A stretch of 7,305 nucleotides of DNA from contig CAMIGT010000057.1 of the NCBI GenBank assembly GCA_946221975.1, positions 1-7,305 of the forward strand. Direction: 5' to 3'. Origin of the DNA: an uncultured Blastococcus sp. Its GTDB lineage: Bacteria; Actinomycetota; Actinomycetes; Mycobacteriales; Antricoccaceae. Below are positions 1-4,827 of this stretch, piece by piece (the stretch's first letter is position 1; every line of letters begins with the position of its first letter). The notes under the pieces were generated by a model. That model was not told the origin of the DNA. It did no database searches and saw nothing but the letters and a program-made list of their open reading frames with translations. A program made the position numbers and the translations under genes.

Positions 1-1187
1 TCGCGGCGCCGAGCTCGGGCGGGACGCGGATGCAGGAGGGTACGCCGGCCTTCCTGCAGATGATCGACATCAGCAAGGCGGTCACCGCGCACAAGGCCGC
101 CGGGCTCTCCTACCTCGTCTACCTGCGCAACCCCACCACCGGCGGCGTCATGGCGTCGTGGGGATCGCTCGGCCAGGTCACCGCCGCCGAGCCGAAGGCG
201 ATGCTCGGCTTCCTCGGCCCGCGCGTCTACGAGGCGATCTACGAACGGCCCTTCCCCGAGGGCGTGCAGACCGCCGAGAACCTCTACAAGCACGGCATCA
301 TCGACGCGGTCGTGACGCCGCAGCAGGTCGGCAAGCTGCTCGACAAGGTCCTGCGCATCACGTCGGCAGCAGACGGGCCGATCGAGGTGCCGCGCCCCCA
401 GATGACCGCCACGACGGCCGATGAGCTGCCCGACCGGGACGTGTGGGAGAGCGTGCTCGCCTCGCGCCGCCCCGATCGCCCTGGCGTGCGCGACCTGCTG
501 CGGATCGCGGCCTCGGACGTCGTACCGCTCAACGGCACCTCGCAGGGTGAGCGCGATCCCGGGCTGCTGCTGGCGATCGCGCGGTTCAACTCGTACGCGT
601 GCGTCGTACTCGGCCAGGACCGTCGCCGCCAGACCGACACCCACCAGCTCGGACCCGAGGGACTCCGCGTCGCGCGGCGCGGGATGAGCCTGGCCACCGA
701 GCTCGGCCTGCCGCTGGTGACGGTGATCGACACGCCCGGCGCTGCGCTGTCCGAGGAGGCCGAGGAGGGCGGGCTCGCCGGCGAGATCGCGCGGTGCCTG
801 GCCGAGCTGTCGACGCTGCGTACGCCGACCGTCTCGGTGCTGATGGGCCTGGGCACCGGCGGCGCCGCGCTCGCACTGCTGCCGGCCGACCGGGTCATCG
901 CCGCGCAGAACTCCTGGCTGTCGCCGCTGCCGCCGGAAGGCGCGAGCGCGATCATCCACCGCACGATCGACCGGGCCGATGAGATGGCACGCGAGCAGCA
1001 GATCGGCTGCCGCGAGATGCTTGCGGCCGGGACGATCGACACCGTCGTACTGGAGAACCCCGACGCCGCCGACGAGCCGACCGACTTCTGTAACCGGCTC
1101 TCGCTGGCGCTGCAGGCCGAGCTGTCCAACCTCACGCGCCGCCCGCTGCAGGCGCTGCTCACCGCCCGCGGCGTCCCCTGGGCCTAA
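1..1187 (+). CDS. accDA: Acetyl-CoA carboxylase carboxyltransferase, fused beta-alpha subunits (5' end outside window)
   Basis: The gene is cut by the left window edge. The frame is open from base 3 and reads AAPSSGGTRMQEG, the conserved beta-subunit (AccD) oxyanion and biotin-site motif, so the ATG at 30 is internal and not the start. About 394 residues are visible. The first ~100 are the end of the beta domain. After a linker comes an alpha (AccA-like) domain with EGLRVARRGMSLATELGLPL, VIDTPGA, GLGTGGAALALLPADRV and PEGASAI, matching the AccA crotonase fold and its second oxyanion hole. The enzyme moves carboxyl from carboxybiotin to acetyl-CoA (possibly other acyl-CoAs) to make malonyl-CoA for lipid synthesis. 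Single-chain beta-alpha proteins of about 495 residues, such as mycobacterial AccD3, are known in actinobacteria, so roughly 100 residues including any N-terminal zinc ribbon should lie upstream. It ends in TAA and converges on the DUF3618 gene. Substrate specificity cannot be read from this part. Confidence 0.9.
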   Translation, partial: AAPSSGGTRMQEGTPAFLQMIDISKAVTAHKAAGLSYLVYLRNPTTGGVMASWGSLGQVTAAEPKAMLGFLGPRVYEAIYERPFPEGVQTAENLYKHGIIDAVVTPQQVGKLLDKVLRITSAADGPIEVPRPQMTATTADELPDRDVWESVLASRRPDRPGVRDLLRIAASDVVPLNGTSQGERDPGLLLAIARFNSYACVVLGQDRRRQTDTHQLGPEGLRVARRGMSLATELGLPLVTVIDTPGAALSEEAEEGGLAGEIARCLAELSTLRTPTVSVLMGLGTGGAALALLPADRVIAAQNSWLSPLPPEGASAIIHRTIDRADEMAREQQIGCREMLAAGTIDTVVLENPDAADEPTDFCNRLSLALQAELSNLTRRPLQALLTARGVPWA

Positions 1188-1188
1188 C

Positions 1189-1272
1189 CGCCGATCCGAG
1201 CGTTAATTCCGCCGATCCGAGCGTTAATTCCGCCGATCCGAGCGATATTTTCGCCGATCCGAGCGATATTGC
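1189..1272. repeat. Four tandem 21-bp repeats between convergent genes
   Basis: Four head-to-tail units lie at 1189-1209, 1210-1230, 1231-1251 and 1252-1272. Every unit begins with the same 14 bases, CGCCGATCCGAGCG, and ends with a 7-base AT-rich tail: TTAATTC, TTAATTC, ATATTTT, ATATTGC. Units 1 and 2 are identical, units 3 and 4 differ at two positions, and the two pairs differ at three or four. The array starts one base after the carboxyltransferase stop codon and ends five bases before the stop of the leftward DUF3618 gene, so it fills the whole gap. There are no spacers, so it is not CRISPR. A 21-bp period is two helical turns, which would put the AT tracts on one face of the DNA. Function is unknown. 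A protein-binding array or transcription barrier is inference. Confidence 0.93.
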
Positions 1273-1277
1273 GCGGG

Positions 1278-1586
1278 TTAGTCGACAACCTCGTACTCGG
1301 GGCTGTCGAGCAGCCCATAGCGGTGCAGGAACTCGATCTCCCGCTTGGCCTTGTTGCGCCGGCCCAGCGCGATGCGGCGCCCGATCAGCAGGGCGAGCAG
1401 TCCGCCGGCTCCGGCGATCACCGCCTTGCCGGCCGGCGATGCGAAGAACTCGGCGACCGTCTGCTTGCCGTCTTCGACCAGCCGCTTGGGGTTGACCCGC
1501 TCGGCAAGCTGATCGAGCGTCCCGGCGAGCTGGTCGCGGGTGCGGTCGATATCTGCCTGAATCTGCGAAGGCGTCCGGTCAGCCAC
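1278..1586 (-). CDS. DUF3618 domain small membrane protein
   Basis: This is a 102-residue protein if started at the GTG at 1586. Residues 4-33 (RTPSQIQADIDRTRDQLAGT, then LDQLAERVNP) are a clear DUF3618 helix. A hydrophobic segment follows at about 55-69 (AVIAGAGGLLALLIG), then a basic stretch (RRIALGRRNKAKR) and an acidic C-terminus ending in EYEVVD. I read it as a small single-helix membrane protein with an amphipathic or coiled-coil N-terminus. The family has no established biochemical role. ATG (1592), TTG (1589) and GTG (1586) are consecutive in-frame start candidates. A GAGGAG directly touches the ATG but sits six bases from the GTG, which favours GTG and gives the family-like start MADRTP. 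The gene is divergent from bcp, an arrangement also known in mycobacteria (Rv2520c/Rv2521), which hints at shared control or an envelope-stress context (inference). Confidence 0.85.
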   Translation of the reverse strand: MADRTPSQIQADIDRTRDQLAGTLDQLAERVNPKRLVEDGKQTVAEFFASPAGKAVIAGAGGLLALLIGRRIALGRRNKAKREIEFLHRYGLLDSPEYEVVD

Positions 1587-1592
1587 CAACAT

Positions 1593-1598
1593 CTCCTC
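1593..1598 (-). promoter_or_regulatory. Ribosome binding site deciding the DUF3618 start
   Basis: On the minus strand the sequence reads GAGGAG, then ATGTTG, then GTG. The spacing is 0 to the ATG, 3 to the TTG and 6 to the GTG. Only the GTG has a normal spacing, so the start is placed at 1586. Confidence 0.6.
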
Positions 1599-1623
1599 GA
1601 TCGGGTAAGCGCACAGTGGGCTG

Positions 1624-1629
1624 ATCATA
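1624..1629 (-). promoter_or_regulatory. Candidate -10 element for the DUF3618 gene
   Basis: On the minus strand TATGAT lies within TTTGTGGATATGATCAG, upstream of the DUF3618 gene. Initiation a few bases downstream would give a leader of about 30 bases containing the GAGGAG site. No good -35 hexamer is visible 16-18 bases upstream, so this is tentative. On the plus strand TATTCT at 1703-1708 is an equally tentative -10 for bcp. Confidence 0.3.
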
Positions 1630-1737
1630 TCCACAAACCACTCGCCGCCGGGCCGAGATGGCGTACGTCGTCGGTGCCACCAGCCGTCGTAGGGGCTGCG
1701 ACTATTCTCGGTTCTCGCACGTCGTACACCGATTCGT

Positions 1738-1742
1738 AGGAG
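1738..1742 (+). promoter_or_regulatory. Ribosome binding site deciding the bcp start
   Basis: AGGAG is followed by three possible starts: ATG at 1743 (out of frame, spacing 0), GTG at 1747 (in frame, spacing 4) and ATG at 1750 (in frame, spacing 7). The last has the best spacing and is chosen for bcp. Confidence 0.7.
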
Positions 1743-1749
1743 ATGCGTG

Positions 1750-2226
1750 ATGACCGACCAGACCCGCCTCGCGCCGGGCGATGCCGCCCCCGACTTCACG
1801 CTGACCGACGACACCGGCCGCGAGGTCTCGCTGCGCGACTTCCGCGGCCGCAAGGTGATCGTCTACTTCTACCCGGCCGCGATGACCCCGGGCTGCACGA
1901 AGCAGGCGTGCGACTTCACTGCGCACCGCAGTGAGTTCGACGGAGCCGGCTACGAGATCCTCGGCATCTCCCCGGACAAGCCGGAGAAGCTCGCGAAGTT
2001 CCGCGCCAAGGAAGAGCTCTCGCTCACGCTGCTGTCCGATCCGGACAAGTCGGTGATGCAGCAGTACGGCGCCTTCGGCGAGAAGAAGCTCTACGGCAAG
2101 GTGACCCAGGGCGTGATCCGCTCGACGTTCCTCGTCGACGAGGATGGCAAGATCGCGGCGGCGCAGTACAACGTCAAGGCGACCGGGCACGTCGACCGGC
2201 TGCTCGGGCAGCTCGAACTCGCCTGA
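1750..2226 (+). CDS. bcp: Thioredoxin-dependent thiol peroxidase, Bcp/PrxQ family
   Basis: This 158-residue protein is the usual length for Bcp. It has a complete thioredoxin-fold peroxiredoxin domain: LAPGDAAPDFTLTDDTG at the N-terminus, VIVYFYPAAMTPGCTKQACDF at about 37-56, and RSTFLVDEDG near 124. Cys49 in TPGCT is the peroxidatic cysteine, Thr46 its partner, Arg124 the conserved active-site arginine. Cys54, five residues after Cys49, is the resolving cysteine of the atypical two-cysteine Bcp type. It reduces hydrogen peroxide and organic hydroperoxides in the cytoplasm and is recycled by thioredoxin. The ATG at 1750 has an AGGAG seven bases upstream. The divergent 163-bp spacer to the DUF3618 gene should hold promoters for both. 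The tRNA gene begins 41 bases after the stop and may be co-transcribed. No defect is seen. Confidence 0.96.
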   Translation: MTDQTRLAPGDAAPDFTLTDDTGREVSLRDFRGRKVIVYFYPAAMTPGCTKQACDFTAHRSEFDGAGYEILGISPDKPEKLAKFRAKEELSLTLLSDPDKSVMQQYGAFGEKKLYGKVTQGVIRSTFLVDEDGKIAAAQYNVKATGHVDRLLGQLELA

Positions 2227-2247
2227 GTACGACGCCGTACCATTGAT

Positions 2248-2266
2248 CGTCGCCACAGAGGCGACG
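2248..2266 (+). other. GC-rich hairpin between bcp and the tRNA
   Basis: CGTCGCC (2248-2254) pairs perfectly with GGCGACG (2260-2266) around the loop ACAGA. A smaller stem, GTACG/CGTAC with a four-base loop, follows the bcp stop at 2227-2240. There is no U tract. The larger stem ends one base before tRNA base 1. It could be a bcp terminator of the U-less type seen in actinobacteria, or a structure that aids cutting a bcp-tRNA transcript. I see no convincing separate tRNA promoter, which favours processing, but both readings are inference. Confidence 0.5.
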
Positions 2267-2267
2267 C

Positions 2268-2341
2268 GGGGCCGTAGCCCAATTGGCAGAGGCACACGGT
2301 TTAGGTCCGTGCCAGTGAGAGTTCGAGTCTCTCCGGCCCTA
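2268..2341 (+). tRNA. tRNA-Leu(UAG)-like gene with a class I (short) variable loop
   Basis: A complete 74-base cloverleaf can be folded. The acceptor stem is GGGGCCG (2268-2274) with CGGCCCT (2334-2340); all pairs are Watson-Crick except a terminal G1-U72. The discriminator is A (2341) and CCA is not encoded. The D arm has a three-pair stem GCC/GGC and the loop CAATTGGCAGA. The anticodon stem is CACGG/CCGTG around TTTAGGT, giving anticodon UAG (2302-2304), which reads the leucine codon CUA. The variable loop is only CCAGT. The T arm is GAGAG/CTCTC with the loop TTCGAGT. U8, A14, A15-U48 and G18G19 are all present, so a normal L shape is expected. Bacterial tRNA-Leu is normally class II with a long variable arm, so the leucine assignment rests on the anticodon, A73 and the Leu-like D arm. 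It could be charged differently or be specialised. Confidence 0.9.
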
Positions 2342-2354
2342 CTTCATCCTCGGA

Positions 2355-2789
2355 CTACCTCTTCGTGCGGTGGACTCGGATGGACACAATTAGAGCGGTG
2401 ATCGTGACGACCACAGCCACGCGTGGACTGAGCGGGAGCTGGTCCAGTCCGGCGGTAGCCGCCACGAAGGTAAGGAAAACCAAGACCCAGAACAGGGCTA
2501 ACCCGGTGGCCGCGACGTTCTCTCGGGTCAGCCAGTGGCGTGCGCGGCCGGTCACGATCCGCTGGAGCGCAAGGATGACGAGCGGAATCGCGCACAACAC
2601 CGTCGGCAGTACGGCGAAGCTGTAGACCATCGGGTCGGAGAGCGGCGACAACGTACCCGCGCGGAACCTCGCCAGGGCCTCGGCCGCCGTGTAGGTGGGT
2701 TCGCGGTTCTCGGCGCCGACCGACAGAAACAGCGGCAGCACGCACAGCGCCGCGGCAACGAAGATCGCACCGGTGAGCCATCTCGACAC
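2355..2789 (-). CDS. Small four-helix membrane protein, function unknown
   Basis: I do not recognise a family for this 144-residue protein. Four hydrophobic segments are visible at about 6-25, 54-78, 92-113 and 121-138, with a basic C-terminus (RVHRTKR). It starts at a GTG (2789) with GAGG about eight bases upstream, three bases after the stop of the upstream reading frame, so the two are one transcription unit. It is a paralogue of that upstream frame: the first helix, IFVAAALCVLPLFLSVG, matches MFVAAFVCILPLVLPVG at 11 of 17 positions, AEALARFRAGT matches AQAIAMVFTGS, and LPTVLC is identical in both. The stop lies only 13 bases from the 3' end of the convergent tRNA, leaving no room for a terminator hairpin. 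Codon use looks less GC-biased than in the flanking core genes, which could indicate acquisition (inference). Confidence 0.75.
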   Translation of the reverse strand: MSRWLTGAIFVAAALCVLPLFLSVGAENREPTYTAAEALARFRAGTLSPLSDPMVYSFAVLPTVLCAIPLVILALQRIVTGRARHWLTRENVAATGLALFWVLVFLTFVAATAGLDQLPLSPRVAVVVTITALIVSIRVHRTKR

Positions 2790-2792
2790 CTG

Positions 2793-3295
2793 TCATCCTC
2801 GGTTACCGGAGAGGGTGGTACGCACAGCTGCCCGGATCGTCACCACCAGTGCCAGCAACCCGCCAAGAAACGCGGTCCACAGACTCGCCGGAGGCGCGAC
2901 GAGGGCTTGGACCAGCCCGTCGCCGAAGAAAGCATGGCCGAACACCCCGAAGGCGATGCCGAACGACGCTGTTGTGACCGCGATACCGGCGAAGGTGATT
3001 CCGATCGAGCTCGGGGCTGCGGGACGGCCCGCGGCGCCCCGAATCGCAAGGACTGCCAGACACACTCCGCACAGCACGGTCGGCAGGATTGTGATCATGA
3101 CCAACGCGGGGGCTGTGTCGTACTCGGGACCGAGCCGGTGAAGACCATCGCGATGGCCTGGGCTACGAGATAGCCGTCGGCACCTCCGCCAACGTCGCCG
3201 ACAGGCAGAACCAACGGGAGGATGCAGACGAACGCCGCGACGAACATCCCGATGGTCTGCCACTGCGACAACACGGGCCTCGAATGCTGTGCCAT
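2793..3295 (-). pseudogene. Frameshifted paralogue of the adjacent four-helix membrane protein
   Basis: The start is the ATG at 3295, with GAGGTGG just upstream, and it reads MAQHSRPVLSQWQTIGMF followed by a first helix and AQAIAMVFTGS. That frame then becomes non-homologous and stops at 3095. The continuation, PEYDTAPALVMITILPTVLC and two more helices to the TGA at 2793, lies in a second frame. Both halves align in order with the downstream paralogue. Adding one base near 3123-3134 joins them into a 167-residue protein with four helices. On the plus strand the site reads CTCGGGACCGAG, a five-pair inverted repeat with a two-base centre. Restoring one base would make a six-pair repeat with a one-base centre. 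No canonical X-XXY-YYZ slippery heptamer is visible in the coding strand. A real one-base deletion and a sequencing or assembly error are both possible. Function is unknown. Confidence 0.7.
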
Positions 3296-3420
3296 ACGAT
3301 CCACCTCGGCTCCACGATTCGTTCGCAGCTGGCCACCGAAGACGGCCTGCGAGCGAACGCACCATCGGACGCACGTACCCGCGATGCGGTTCAACGGTGC
3401 GGATCCCAGGCGACTCCTGA

Positions 3421-3477
3421 GGGCACATAGCGTGAATTCACAGTCATCCAGTGACTGGAAATTCACGCTGTGTCGCC
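3421..3477. terminator. Long imperfect palindrome downstream of rdgB (terminator or operator)
   Basis: AGCGTGAATT (3429-3438) is the inverse of AATTCACGCT (3460-3469), and CAGTCA (3441-3446) pairs with TGACTG (3452-3457) around the loop TCCAG, with a 2x2 internal mismatch. Weaker pairing extends to 3421 and 3477. Inside are two smaller perfect palindromes, GTGAATTCAC (3432-3441) and CCAGTGACTGG (3448-3458). The core begins 33 bases past the rdgB stop and would form a strong hairpin at the end of that operon, but no U tract follows. It also lies 134 bases upstream of the membrane-protein pair, where it could be an operator. The 207-base gap from 3296 to 3502 shows nothing else I can name. Confidence 0.55.
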
Positions 3478-3502
3478 CGAGTGCGCCCGCAGGGACAACT
3501 TC

Positions 3503-4096
3503 CTACCGCAGGTAGGGCGCGATCTGCTCGGCGAGCGCGCGCAGCGCCTTGCCGCGATGGCTGATCGCGTCCTTCTCCTGCGGGCTCAGCTCGGCCGAGG
3601 TCAGCTCCGACCCGTAGGGCACGAAGAGCGGGTCGTAGCCGAAGCCTCCGCTCCCCCGCGGCGCGCGAAGCAGCCGGCCGGGCATCTCGCCGCGCACGAC
3701 GACCTCGTGCCCATCAGCATCGACGTATGCCGCCGCCGCAACGAACCGCGCCGTCAGCCGGGACTCGGGTACGTCGCTCAACTGCGCCAGCAGCAGTGCG
3801 TTGTTGGCCTCGTCATCGCCGTGCCGGCCCGACCACCGGGCCGAGAAGATCCCCGGGCAGCCGTTCAGCGCATCGACAGCGAGCCCGGAGTCGTCGGCAA
3901 CCGACGGCAGGCCCGTGTAGCGCACCGCCTCGCGTGCCTTCAGCAGCGCGTTCTCCTCGAACGTCGCGCCGTCCTCGGGCGCTTCGGGGTACGCCGGGAC
4001 GTCGTCCAGCCCGATCACCGAAACCCCGGAGAACGCCTCGATGCGCCGCAGCTCGGCGAGCTTCTTGGCGTTGCGCGACGCGAGCAGCAGCCGCAT
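3503..4096 (-). CDS. rdgB: RdgB/HAM1 family dITP/XTP pyrophosphatase
   Basis: This is a 197-residue protein, normal for the family. Signature parts are in order: LLASRNAKKLAEL at 3-16 (nucleotide and phosphate binding), TFEENALLKA at 45-54, VADDSGLAVDAL at 66-77 with the conserved Asp68 and Asp69 (metal and general base), PGIFSARW at 81-88, GFGYDPLF at 151-158 and SHRGKAL at 179-185. It hydrolyses non-canonical purine nucleoside triphosphates (ITP, dITP, XTP) to monophosphates and pyrophosphate, keeping deaminated purines out of DNA and RNA. The ATG overlaps the rph stop by one base (TGATG) and has GGAG five bases upstream inside rph, so translation is likely coupled. It is the last gene of the leftward operon. 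Confidence 0.97.
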   Translation of the reverse strand: MRLLLASRNAKKLAELRRIEAFSGVSVIGLDDVPAYPEAPEDGATFEENALLKAREAVRYTGLPSVADDSGLAVDALNGCPGIFSARWSGRHGDDEANNALLLAQLSDVPESRLTARFVAAAAYVDADGHEVVVRGEMPGRLLRAPRGSGGFGYDPLFVPYGSELTSAELSPQEKDAISHRGKALRALAEQIAPYLR

Positions 4097-4827
4097 CAGG
4101 ACTCCAGCGCGGCGCGCTGGATCGCCGTCAGCTCAGCGCATCCAGCCAGCGCCAGGTCGAGCAGCGCATCGAGCTCGGCCCGGCTGAACGGTGCTCCCTC
4201 CGCCGTACCCTGCACCTCGACGAGCTGGCCGTCGCCGGTCGCGACGACGTTCATGTCGGTCTCGGCGCGCACGTCCTCCTCGTAGTGCAGGTCCAGCCGG
4301 GGCTCACCGTCGATGATCCCGACCGAGACGGCGGCCACCGACCCGGTCAGCGCCGGCTCGGAGTTGAGTGCTCCGCGCTCGCGCAGCCACGACACCGCAT
4401 CGGCGAGCGCGACGTAGGCGCCGGTGATCGCCGCGGTGCGGGTGCCGCCGTCTGCTTGCAGTACGTCGCAGTCGATCTCGATCATGTTCTCGCCAAGCGC
4501 ACTGAGGTCGATGCAGGCGCGCAGGCTCCGGCCGATGAGCCGGGAGATCTCGTGGGTGCGCCCACCGATGCGGCCCTTGACCGACTCGCGGGACGAACGG
4601 GTGTGCGTCGCGCGCGGCAGCATGGCGTACTCCGCGGTGACCCAGCCGAGCCCAGATCCCTTGCGCCACCGGGGAACTCCCTCGGTCACCGACGCGGCGA
4701 CCAACACCCGGGTGTTGCCGAACTCGACCAGCACTGACCCCTCGGCATGGTCGAGCCAGTTGCGCGTGATGGTGACCGGTCGCAGCTGGTCGGCGGCGCG
4801 TCCGTCGGTACGTTCGGTGGTGGTCAT
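4096..4827 (-). CDS. rph: Ribonuclease PH
   Basis: This 243-residue protein is of standard length. It starts [20 protein letters not shown], the classic RNase PH N-terminus. Further marks are [31 protein letters not shown] with Arg90 (phosphate site) and the GTR phosphate-binding triplet at 128-130 in [15 protein letters not shown]. It is a phosphorolytic 3'-to-5' exonuclease that trims tRNA 3' ends, working as a ring of dimers. The chosen ATG at 4827 overlaps the transporter stop as ATGA, with GGGAG just upstream. An in-frame TTG at 4836 is possible but less likely. It shares overlaps with both neighbours, so it is co-translated with the transporter and rdgB. The rph-rdgB order is conserved across actinobacteria. 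Confidence 0.97.
   Translation of the reverse strand: MTTTERTDGRAADQLRPVTITRNWLDHAEGSVLVEFGNTRVLVAASVTEGVPRWRKGSGLGWVTAEYAMLPRATHTRSSRESVKGRIGGRTHEISRLIGRSLRACIDLSALGENMIEIDCDVLQADGGTRTAAITGAYVALADAVSWLRERGALNSEPALTGSVAAVSVGIIDGEPRLDLHYEEDVRAETDMNVVATGDGQLVEVQGTAEGAPFSRAELDALLDLALAGCAELTAIQRAALES

Noticed and set aside
284..1162. A 292-codon minus-strand open frame opposite the carboxyltransferase
   Set aside because: Its Ser/Arg-rich translation has no recognisable motif, and the opposite strand holds strongly conserved carboxyltransferase motifs.
1189..1272. CRISPR array
   Set aside because: The four units are directly tandem with no unique spacers and no cas genes nearby.
1587..1853. An N-terminal extension of the DUF3618 protein reaching into bcp
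   Set aside because: The extension overlaps the bcp coding region and is not family-like. The ribosome binding site and family alignment place the start at 1586.
1702..2295. A 197-codon minus-strand open frame opposite bcp
   Set aside because: It is the reverse-strand shadow of bcp. It has no homology pattern and runs into the tRNA gene.
2322..2354. Integration (att) site of a mobile element at the tRNA 3' end
   Set aside because: I found no second copy of the tRNA 3' end further right in the window and no integrase, so there is no direct support beyond position.
3115..3140. Programmed -1 ribosomal frameshifting in the membrane paralogue
   Set aside because: No X-XXY-YYZ slippery heptamer exists in the zero frame near the junction, and the intact paralogue needs no frameshift. 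A deletion or sequencing error is simpler.
2793..3428. A single 211-residue protein upstream of the small membrane protein
   Set aside because: Its N-terminal half is Arg-rich and non-homologous. The first helix matching the paralogue is in another frame, so a frameshifted gene starting at 3295 explains the data better.
3727..4737. A 336-codon plus-strand open frame across rdgB and rph
   Set aside because: It is antisense to two confidently identified genes and reads as low-complexity Arg/Pro/Ala.
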